Shown in pieces: positions 7,691-14,676 of a stretch of 18,264 bases of DNA. The stretch's first letter is position 1; each line of letters starts with the position of its first letter. Under the pieces are notes generated by a model, which saw only the letters and a list, made by a program, of their open reading frames with translations, ran no database searches and had not been told where the DNA came from. The position numbers and the translations under genes are program-made. Origin of the DNA: an uncultured Porphyromonadaceae bacterium (GTDB lineage: Bacteria > Bacteroidota > Bacteroidia > Bacteroidales > Muribaculaceae); assembly GCA_947176355.1 (NCBI GenBank), contig CAMWQY010000011.1, forward strand, positions 1 to 18,264. The letters run 5' to 3'.

Positions 7691-8667
7691 AAATAATAAA
7701 GATCCTATCAACAATCGCAATTTTTATTATTTGTTTTGGGGTTGTTGGATGTGCCAAAGATGAGCCAGCACCTGGAAATAATCCGGAAGAAAACTCTACT
7801 CCGGATAAAACATGCGCCTTAGCATGGGATACGATTGTTTGCAATCAGCTATCGGTAAACGAACTTTTCATCGGTTCTAAATACCTCGGCGTTCAGAACT
7901 GGAATTGCAACGGCAATCCTCCAAGCATATATCCGGCAGCAGTTTTCCCAAAAGAAGCCTTTGCAACCACGTTTGATAAGGAGATTTCCGGTAAGAAAAA
8001 TCCGATTGTCGTATATACCAACTTCAGTGCCCCCTTTATTTCGACTATAGAGCACCCTTCCGGAGTAAATTATAGCCGGTTTCTGAAGAGTATGCTCAGA
8101 TCGGAGGAATATAAATCGAACTCTGAACCCCAACTGAATTTATATAGATGTGCCAAAATGAATGATCTTGATAGTCTTATCAAAATATTCCCGGATAATC
8201 CATCTTTTGCTAAGACCGTTGAAAATATAGTAAAGCAAAAGATAGATATAGATAAAATCAAGAGTTGGACTATCGGAGAAATTATATTCAAAGGATTTAC
8301 AGTCACGATGGATATACCCGAAAAAGGCATTTTTACAAATGAGATACCATCTGAAAAGGGATTGGTGTATGTCAGGAGCATTACTTATGGATCCACGGCA
8401 TATTTTGTTATTGGCAGCGATTTGGCATATCCTGAAGTCAGGGCCACTATATCTCGACCATCTATGATTGGAACTGAAAAACAGAACCTGAAAAATACAC
8501 ATATCGTTCTCCTTACCAATTCAGCCATTGACCAAAACACTGAACTTCATACTGAATTTGATGCCTTGTATGATTATTTCAAACATCCGTGTATTGAAGG
8601 AAACTATGGCTATCCAATATATTGTACGGGATGTTTTCTTATAGATAATTCTTATATTCATAAATAA
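7687..8667 (+). CDS. Short CDC-like (thiol-activated cytolysin family) lipoprotein
   Basis: A 326-aa lipoprotein related to domains 1-3 of cholesterol-dependent cytolysins (PF01289 type), which oligomerise and insert beta-hairpins as a pore. The signal peptide ends at VVGC (C22), followed by AKDEP, an export-like signal. Recognisable blocks are IYPAAVFP (81-88), NPIVVYTNF (105-113), the segment before the core strand corresponding to TMH1 (160-195), FTVTMDIPEKGIF (204-216), VYVRSITYGSTAYFVIGS (227-244; compare VYIRSVAYGR in CDCs) and YPIYCTGCFLIDN (309-321). The protein ends there, so domain 4 with its undecapeptide is absent, as in CDCL proteins. The Gly-Gly pair of classic CDCs is replaced by TNS. 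AT-rich, 6 nt from the next gene. Target and activity are unproven. Confidence 0.75.
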   Translation: MKIIKILSTIAIFIICFGVVGCAKDEPAPGNNPEENSTPDKTCALAWDTIVCNQLSVNELFIGSKYLGVQNWNCNGNPPSIYPAAVFPKEAFATTFDKEISGKKNPIVVYTNFSAPFISTIEHPSGVNYSRFLKSMLRSEEYKSNSEPQLNLYRCAKMNDLDSLIKIFPDNPSFAKTVENIVKQKIDIDKIKSWTIGEIIFKGFTVTMDIPEKGIFTNEIPSEKGLVYVRSITYGSTAYFVIGSDLAYPEVRATISRPSMIGTEKQNLKNTHIVLLTNSAIDQNTELHTEFDALYDYFKHPCIEGNYGYPIYCTGCFLIDNSYIHK

Positions 8668-8673
8668 ATAATA

Positions 8674-9864
8674 ATGAAAGCGAAAGTATTCATACTTTTA
8701 GCAGTATTGGCAATACTTATGTTGCCATCCTGTAATGAAGGAATTGAGCCAGTAATGCCAATTTCTGAAGATAGCATGCTGACTCGTTCAAGTGATAACA
8801 CAGAGGATGAGGGTCGTTTTGAGAATGAACCTTTCAAATGGGATTATTCATTTTCAACTGATTCGTGCTTAGAAGATAATCGAGTACTGGTATATCCTCT
8901 TGAAACGTCGGAAGCAAATGACTCAACATTCAATAGCAATCGGAGAATACGTCCGACAACCAGACCTGGATCTGGAGGTGGAGGCGAACATCGTACCGGT
9001 TCCAGTACGACAACAGACCAGATGCTAATTGTGGATCCAAACATAGTTTACGTAGGAGCGGCATTCCCTGAATCCACTTTTGCAAAAGATTATTCAAAAG
9101 AATTCCTATACCCGAGAAATCCAATAGACATATACACGAATTTCCCCGATCCTTATATCGGAGAAATCACAAAGGAAACTGGAGCATTGGGATATAAGAG
9201 ATTTTTAAAAGAGGTAATCAGATCATCTGAATACAAGAGTTTCTTGCAAGGTGGTGGTAGAGAGGGTCTCGATTTTCAGTGTACAGAATTTTTCTCTTAT
9301 TCTGATATAGAGAAGGCATTGGCTTCAAATGCAGGTTTTGCAAAAATTTTCTCAGCTAAAGTGCAAAGTAACTCTAAAAAGACAAATATTAAAAGCAGAT
9401 TGTTTGCACAACTTATATCAAGGAATTTCACGGTAACAATGGATTTGCCACCTAAAGGATTCTTTAAAAACAAATCATATGATACATGCGCTGATAATCC
9501 TGTTTATATAAGGTCCCTAACTTATGGGAAAGTTGCGGTCTTGACAATAGAAAGCGAATATACGTTTGAAGAAGTAAAAAAGGCAATAGAAGCGGGCGTT
9601 AAATATAATCTTATTTCAGCAAGCACTAATTTCACTGCTAAAGATAAGGAAATCCTTCAGAAGGCAACTTTTACAATTTGTGTTATTTCTGATGATTCAA
9701 CAGTCACTCAATATTTTGATTCGTTTGATAAAATAAAGGAAATATTTAAAATATCATTCTCGGAGAATAATTATGGACTACCGATCTATTGCAAGGGTTA
9801 CTATACCAAAGATAACTCAATATTCAAGGTTTCCACTCGAATAAGTACTCCCGGTCATCGCTAA
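8674..9864 (+). CDS. Long CDC-like (thiol-activated cytolysin family) lipoprotein
   Basis: A 396-aa lipoprotein homologous to the preceding gene and closer to classic CDCs. The signal ends at LPSC (C20). An extra N-terminal part of about 95 residues contains LTRS (36-39) and a basic, Gly-rich linker (91-115). The CDC core follows: IVYVGAAFPES (124-134), NPIDIYTNFP (149-158), a TMH1-equivalent stretch (208-242), LISRNFTVTMDLPPKGFF (247-264), NPVYIRSLTYGKVAVLTIES (275-294, matching the CDC YGR strand), VKKAIEAG (301-308), TFTICVISDDS (332-342) and LPIYCKGYYTKDN (369-381). There is no domain 4. It probably pairs with the short gene as a two-component pore-former, as known for CDCL pairs in Bacteroidota. 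The pairing is inferred from adjacency and homology. Confidence 0.8.
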   Translation: MKAKVFILLAVLAILMLPSCNEGIEPVMPISEDSMLTRSSDNTEDEGRFENEPFKWDYSFSTDSCLEDNRVLVYPLETSEANDSTFNSNRRIRPTTRPGSGGGGEHRTGSSTTTDQMLIVDPNIVYVGAAFPESTFAKDYSKEFLYPRNPIDIYTNFPDPYIGEITKETGALGYKRFLKEVIRSSEYKSFLQGGGREGLDFQCTEFFSYSDIEKALASNAGFAKIFSAKVQSNSKKTNIKSRLFAQLISRNFTVTMDLPPKGFFKNKSYDTCADNPVYIRSLTYGKVAVLTIESEYTFEEVKKAIEAGVKYNLISASTNFTAKDKEILQKATFTICVISDDSTVTQYFDSFDKIKEIFKISFSENNYGLPIYCKGYYTKDNSIFKVSTRISTPGHR

Positions 9865-9886
9865 TTTTAGACGATGTATCAATCTT

Positions 9887-9925
9887 GACACTATCGGTAA
9901 TTTTGCAGAAGTTACCGATAGTGTC
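9887..9925 (+). terminator. Rho-independent terminator between convergent operons
   Basis: A perfect 14-bp stem (GACACTATCGGTAA at 9887-9900, complement at 9912-9925) with an 11-nt loop is followed by TTTATTAAT on the plus strand. It lies 23 bases after the stop of the long CDCL gene and 31 bases before the end of traX on the other strand, so it closes the lipoprotein operon and may also block traffic from the tra operon. Confidence 0.85.
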
Positions 9926-9956
9926 TTTATTAATAGTAGAGATTATTCTCAACAAA

Positions 9957-10685
9957 TCAACTGAATAGCGATAGCAACATCAGATGTGCCGGGTAAATGG
10001 CGTAGAAGCTGTATTTGGCCGGTTTGCTTAGTATGAAGCCACGGGTACCGTCATAGAGGAAGATTATTCCGGAGGCGAGCAATGCCCCAGCTACGCCGTA
10101 GTGAGCCATCAAAGGGAACGTGAATATAATCTGAAGAATAGCCTGCGAGGGAAAATGTGTCGATGAACGCTCCAGCCACGGACGTATAGTCTGATGCCGG
10201 AGAATGTAGAACACCGCTATCATCAGAACACCGCGCCAGTCATAATCAGTTCCGAGCCACCATGCCAGAACAGCAATAGCGGCCACACCTATGAACGACA
10301 GCGGCCCATGTTCACACATACGGTCGAATATGGCGAGTGCCACAACTCCGAGGGAGAGAGTGAACATGACATTATGTGTACCATCAATGCCGTTAAGCAA
10401 GAACCAGGGGATTTCACTGACGATAGCGAACCCAAGTAGAGTAAGGAAATATCGTGTCCGGCTACGGGTGTTGGCAAATCCTTCCGCTATCAGAAAAGCA
10501 AATACCGGGAAGGCGATACGTCCAAAACAGCGTAACATATTATATATAGGAGTGCCATCGTCAAGCAGAAAATAGGCACAATGGTCTGCCACCATCGACA
10601 GAATGGCGATAATCTTCAGTGCGCTTCCACTCATACGGAGTGAAAGCGGCACTGAAAATGATTTTGTTGTGAGAATATTCTCCAT
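9957..10685 (-). CDS. traX: TraX-family membrane protein (putative acyltransferase)
   Basis: A 242-aa polytopic inner-membrane protein of the TraX family, whose F-plasmid member N-acetylates pilin. Family signatures are visible: LKIIAILSMVADHCAYFL (23-40), with the conserved Asp-His pair, GRIAFPVFAFLIAEGF (55-70), FAIVSEIPW (86-94) and NVMFTLSLGV (105-114). About seven or eight hydrophobic helices follow, ending in YPAHL. It is the last gene of the tra operon on this strand, 12 nt after the coupling-protein gene. CTnDOT-type elements have no F-type pilin, so its substrate here is unclear; modifying a conjugative pilus or surface component is inference. Confidence 0.88.
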   Translation of the reverse strand: MENILTTKSFSVPLSLRMSGSALKIIAILSMVADHCAYFLLDDGTPIYNMLRCFGRIAFPVFAFLIAEGFANTRSRTRYFLTLLGFAIVSEIPWFLLNGIDGTHNVMFTLSLGVVALAIFDRMCEHGPLSFIGVAAIAVLAWWLGTDYDWRGVLMIAVFYILRHQTIRPWLERSSTHFPSQAILQIIFTFPLMAHYGVAGALLASGIIFLYDGTRGFILSKPAKYSFYAIYPAHLMLLSLFS

Positions 10686-10697
10686 AAATAGTTTGTG

Positions 10698-13007
10698 TTA
10701 TACCATGCCGAGAAGTTCCTTCACCATTGACTCCACCTCCTGATTGACACGTTTGAAGTTACGGTTGAGCATGATTTCCTTTTCGCGGTCGTTCTTAAAT
10801 TCATAGATTTTGGGAAGATCAACATAGTGACTTTCCTCGTCCTTGATTTTCTTCATGTCAAAGTTCGTCTTACAGAAGTACTTTGTGGTTTTGAACTCCT
10901 CTGACTGTTCGATGTCGAAGCTCGACAGCATTTTCTTGTCAGTGGCAGTGAAATCTCGTGCCGCCTGACCTGCAAGCCAACCTGTAGCCATGTCAGCAAT
11001 CTTCGCCGCAGGAACCAGATAGTCAAGTTTCTCTGAAATCGAGGTTGAAATTTTGCTGTCGTTGATTGTGATGGAAGTGGACGTCTGCTTAGCCTTACCG
11101 AAAACATCATTCTGTGCCCACTCTAACGTCTCCTTATTACGTGCTGCTCCCATAAAGATATTACCGCAAGTAGTAATGATTTTTTGCATTCCGATTTTAC
11201 CATAGTCAGCCTCCAACTGAGGCAATTCCTGAAATCCAAGAGTGACGGCAACTTTGTTTGAACGAGCCGTACCAATCAAACGGTCTATCTTGTGAAAGTA
11301 TAATGTAGGCAACTCATCGACAATCAGGCTCACCGGGATATTACCTTTGGAGTTGACACGGGTAATAAGTCGGTTGAGCACGAGAGCATTGAGCGAACCG
11401 ATAACCTGCTCCTTCTCCGGGTCGTTGGCTATCACGAGATAACTTGGAGCCTTCGGGTCTGAAATTTTCAAATCAAAATCGTCGCCAGTGAACACCCAAT
11501 ATGCTTCCGGAGATACCAGTCGGGCGGCATTGACACGGAGGGTTCCAACCATACCTTCCAACTGGTCGTTGGCTTTATTTTCGTAGGCACTCTTGAAGGG
11601 AGCCATCAGAGAGGAAATCTTATCGTCCATCATCAGAATGTCAAATACTTCCGAATACTTGCGCCCTAAGAATGACAGCACATGCGGCATATCCGAATAT
11701 TCACCTGTTATGGTATCAGGCTCAACCTCATTCCCGGCTTCATCTTCATACCAGCTTCGGTCTATGACAATCATATTGCCTGAGCGGTCAAGATAGGAAA
11801 ATTGATTCAGGTCAACAAACAAGTGGTCTTCATCTGTCGATACGTCCCTGCCTGTGCTGTCAACGAAGTCAAGCACCACGTTACCTTTATCATCAAGGGC
11901 ATTGAACTGGTCCCATTGACGGATAATCAGTTCAAGTTTCTTCCCTTTATGTGAGATATAGCGTTTCAGCTTCTTGCCATTCTTGAATCCCACAGGATGA
12001 AAATTAACAAAGAAGTAAATGATAGCCGCCAAAAAGTTCTCTGCCGAATTGGTAAAGAAGGCCTCCGAGCCTCCTTTCTTTTCACCACCTCCCTTATTCA
12101 AAGAAGCTAACAGGGTCGCAGCTGTCTCCGAAGCGGCGGCAAGGTCAGGAATGTATTTTCGCTGAATAGGATTGATTCGGTTGGAATACTCCACGTCAGT
12201 AAAATTTACAATTCTGAAACCGCAGTCTTTAGGAAGTTTTCCGCTCTTGCGATTCTTGCAGAACTGATAAAAAAGGGTCTTGGCAAGTGTCGGAAACTTA
12301 TAATCGTAAACCATCATCGCGAACCCCTTTGCTGAGTGCTGACGTATAAAAGGATCGATGATACCGAAAGACTTACCTGAACCCGGTGTACCTAAGACGA
12401 TCGTTCCGCGGAACGGATTCCCGATATTGATATAGCCGTTGTGCAGACGGCGTTTCCAATAGTAGAGCATAGGGATATTCACAGAATAAGGTGTCTCCAT
12501 AATCTTTTCTGACTGCTCGAATGATTCGTTCTCAAAGTTGAATCTATCCTCACCGACCTTATGGTTGTAATACTTGGCGATACCGTCAAGTCCCTGGTGG
12601 AAGAGCATTGTACCGACAACGGAACAAAAGGCATAGAGTATGCGGTTTGCTGGAAATCCCATCCAACTCATACCCCAATCCATTCCGTGGAAGATGAAGC
12701 ATAGCCCGACAAGGGTGACTCCGGCAAGGGCCGGGTAAATCACCATTGTCTTCAGGTTGAACTTCAAAGCCTTCTTAGCCTTGGTGCCGATGGCCACCAC
12801 ACAGATGCAGATTAGCTCACATATCTTGCACCCGGCAACGGAGTTGAAGACTTTGAACCGGGCGAAAAGGTCAAGGATGAACTGAGTGATCTTATTGTCA
12901 GCCGTAATCGGCAGGTTCATCACAATCTCGATAATCAGGAAGAAGTAGATGCAACTGCGGAAGTAGTTATACATCTGCTGCTGTTCCTTGGTTTCCTCAA
13001 AAGCCAT
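10698..13007 (-). CDS. mobC: Type IV coupling protein (VirD4/MobC type) with large insert
   Basis: A 769-aa inner-membrane ATPase that brings the relaxase-DNA complex to the secretion channel. Three or four N-terminal hydrophobic segments lie within residues 15-140. Walker A is GTPGSGKS (206-213), and Walker B is VSLIVDELPTLY (559-570). The family blocks AFFTNSAENFLAAIIYF, SAYENKANDQLEGMVGTL, WVFTGDDFDLKISDPK, TARSNKVAVTLGFQELPQ and RNKETLEW are all present, and the C-terminal tail is charged. Residues about 343-437 form a Lys/Asp-rich insert between ENFLAAIIYFF and PHVLSFL, where relatives I recall have a short loop. In CTnDOT the equivalent gene lies with the mob genes, whereas here it follows traO. 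It is sometimes labelled TraG; the CTnDOT gene traG is a VirB4 ATPase instead. Confidence 0.9.
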   Translation of the reverse strand: MAFEETKEQQQMYNYFRSCIYFFLIIEIVMNLPITADNKITQFILDLFARFKVFNSVAGCKICELICICVVAIGTKAKKALKFNLKTMVIYPALAGVTLVGLCFIFHGMDWGMSWMGFPANRILYAFCSVVGTMLFHQGLDGIAKYYNHKVGEDRFNFENESFEQSEKIMETPYSVNIPMLYYWKRRLHNGYINIGNPFRGTIVLGTPGSGKSFGIIDPFIRQHSAKGFAMMVYDYKFPTLAKTLFYQFCKNRKSGKLPKDCGFRIVNFTDVEYSNRINPIQRKYIPDLAAASETAATLLASLNKGGGEKKGGSEAFFTNSAENFLAAIIYFFVNFHPVGFKNGKKLKRYISHKGKKLELIIRQWDQFNALDDKGNVVLDFVDSTGRDVSTDEDHLFVDLNQFSYLDRSGNMIVIDRSWYEDEAGNEVEPDTITGEYSDMPHVLSFLGRKYSEVFDILMMDDKISSLMAPFKSAYENKANDQLEGMVGTLRVNAARLVSPEAYWVFTGDDFDLKISDPKAPSYLVIANDPEKEQVIGSLNALVLNRLITRVNSKGNIPVSLIVDELPTLYFHKIDRLIGTARSNKVAVTLGFQELPQLEADYGKIGMQKIITTCGNIFMGAARNKETLEWAQNDVFGKAKQTSTSITINDSKISTSISEKLDYLVPAAKIADMATGWLAGQAARDFTATDKKMLSSFDIEQSEEFKTTKYFCKTNFDMKKIKDEESHYVDLPKIYEFKNDREKEIMLNRNFKRVNQEVESMVKELLGMV

Positions 13008-13016
13008 AGCGTATTT

Positions 13017-13274
13017 CTAAAAAGATCCGTTATAAGCCTCAATCTGTTTGGCTCTTAAATTGGGTGAGCCTTTGCGTTCATCTATTTGATTGAAAGCTTC
13101 AAATTTGAGTTCTCTAAAATAAGTCACTGCATCATGGAGAGGCTGCATTTCCACATCCTCATTTGTTGCTGACTTCTGATAATGCTCACTTAGAATTTTG
13201 AGACCCGTTTCCAGACTGTTATGAAGTGATGCCAAATCTTCGTCAGTGAGATGTTCAAAATTATGTTTTGACAT
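13017..13274 (-). CDS. Unrecognised 85-aa protein in the tra operon
   Basis: A small, charged, soluble protein without signal peptide or membrane segment, predicted mostly helical (LTDEDLASLHNSLETGLKIL, PLHDAVTYFRELKFEAFNQI). It lies one base after the traO stop and 9 nt before the coupling-protein start, so it is in the operon and in the position where traP and traQ would be expected. I do not recognise it, and its length fits neither gene. A cytoplasmic accessory to the coupling protein is possible but unsupported. Confidence 0.7.
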   Translation of the reverse strand: MSKHNFEHLTDEDLASLHNSLETGLKILSEHYQKSATNEDVEMQPLHDAVTYFRELKFEAFNQIDERKGSPNLRAKQIEAYNGSF

Positions 13275-13275
13275 A

Positions 13276-13743
13276 TTAGAATGGAATTTTTAAGCCGATT
13301 AATAGACCATTCCGGAATGTATCTCCGTGAATGAAATTGACATTGTTCTTTTGGATGAGCGAAAACTCCCAGCCGTTCTGAAATACATAGTTGTATTCAA
13401 ACCCTCCCTCGATGCCAAGGAAGAACTTGCGCTCGACGGCACCGAACTCCGGCCCGAAACGGAAGCGGAGCATTCCGTTCTTGTAGCGGACGAGACGATG
13501 CTTGTAGAGAACACCTCCGTCCCAATAGTAGCCCTTCCAGAATTGACCTTCACCCGACTTCCAGTGGTCGCCCATCTCTCCGAAGACTTCAACGGCTTTT
13601 CCGTATGACAGTGAGTGCTCATAACCAACGGTGGCATTTAGGGTTGAAGGGAACAGGAAACCTGCATTGACAGTCAGTTTACCCTGAGCTGACGCGCCGA
13701 GAGTCACCACGGCACTTACAAGTGCGATAAGAAACTTCTTCAT
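13276..13743 (-). CDS. traO: Conjugal transfer protein TraO
   Basis: A 155-aa exported protein with signal peptide MKKFLIALVSAVVTLGASAQ. The remainder is alternating beta strands rich in Tyr, Phe and Gly (YYWDGGVLYKHRLVRY, FRFGPEFGAVERKFFLGIEGG) ending in LLIGLKIPF, like a small outer-membrane barrel. This matches TraO of CTnDOT-type elements, which follows traN and is thought to be part of the envelope-spanning channel. It is slightly shorter than the roughly 190 aa I recall for the family. Three bases separate it from traN. Confidence 0.85.
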   Translation of the reverse strand: MKKFLIALVSAVVTLGASAQGKLTVNAGFLFPSTLNATVGYEHSLSYGKAVEVFGEMGDHWKSGEGQFWKGYYWDGGVLYKHRLVRYKNGMLRFRFGPEFGAVERKFFLGIEGGFEYNYVFQNGWEFSLIQKNNVNFIHGDTFRNGLLIGLKIPF

Positions 13744-13746
13744 AGC

Positions 13747-14625
13747 TTATCTGTAAATATGTAGGTTATAGTGATAAGGTATTCTATTGAGGATGTCGGC
13801 GTTGAAACCGTCCGCATTGAGGATATCCTCATACTCGATAGTAAGGGTGATGACGCGGCCGCTTATCTGATTCTCCGAGATTTCAAGTCGGAGCACCTTC
13901 TCATCAGGGAATGTCAGCTTCGGAATGACAAGCACATTCCGGTAGTTCTTCTTGAACTTCTTGGCAAGATTGAGGGAGAAGGCAGGCGTAAGCTCGATGG
14001 TCTGTGAGTTGGTAGCCTTGACCTCCTTCTTGTCGGTCAGCTTCACACGCAGTTCCGCGATATCGTAAGCTATCTTCGTATTATTTTTCAAAGAATAGTC
14101 GATGAAGAAATAGTCACCGATGGAATAGATGTTGTTCACGACTGCCTTCATGCCGTTGGCGTTGGAGACAATCTGATTGAACTTGCGGTTGCTTCCATAT
14201 ACAGCCCAGGCATAACGCGCCATCTCGGACTCCGGCATGGAGACCTCGGGGTTGACGTAGGATTCGGTGTCTCGGTAAGGAACGTGATGGATCGAGGCGG
14301 CCAGACGCGGGATAGCCGTAAAGATGATGTCATACTGAGCCATGTGCCGCTCCCCGATAAGCGTGAGGGTCGCAAGAAGCTCACCCTCGCGGTATTCAGT
14401 CGCAGGTGCCTCCGGGTCAGACTCGATGTAGGGCTTGACGCGCACGATGTTGTCAGCACACTGGTTGCCGATGAGCTTGGTTGTCGATATGTCAACCATC
14501 TTGATGTTCTCGGGCATGACGATGTGGGTCGTCACCTCACTGTTGACATAGATCTTCTCCTTTGCGCTCGCGCTGCCGACAATACCGATTGCACAGAGGG
14601 CAGCTAAAATAATCTTCGATTTCAT
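13747..14625 (-). CDS. traN: Conjugative transposon protein TraN (VirB9-like)
   Basis: A 292-aa periplasmic/outer-membrane channel protein of the TraN (DUF4138) family, considered the VirB9 counterpart. A signal peptide is clear (MKSKIILAALCAIGIVGSASA, cut near residue 21). Family blocks include an N-terminal STKLIGNQCADNIVRVKP strand pair, a central NVxxIYSIGDYFFIDYSLKN segment, FKKNYRNVLVIPKLTFPDEKVLRLEISE, and a RVITLTIEYEDI strand near the C-terminus. It sits between traM and traO in the standard order, with a 51-nt gap upstream to traM. Confidence 0.9.
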   Translation of the reverse strand: MKSKIILAALCAIGIVGSASAKEKIYVNSEVTTHIVMPENIKMVDISTTKLIGNQCADNIVRVKPYIESDPEAPATEYREGELLATLTLIGERHMAQYDIIFTAIPRLAASIHHVPYRDTESYVNPEVSMPESEMARYAWAVYGSNRKFNQIVSNANGMKAVVNNIYSIGDYFFIDYSLKNNTKIAYDIAELRVKLTDKKEVKATNSQTIELTPAFSLNLAKKFKKNYRNVLVIPKLTFPDEKVLRLEISENQISGRVITLTIEYEDILNADGFNADILNRIPYHYNLHIYR

Positions 14626-14676
14626 TTTAGGTGATTTGATGATTTGTAAATTTATGATTATTACTTTGGTATCTTA

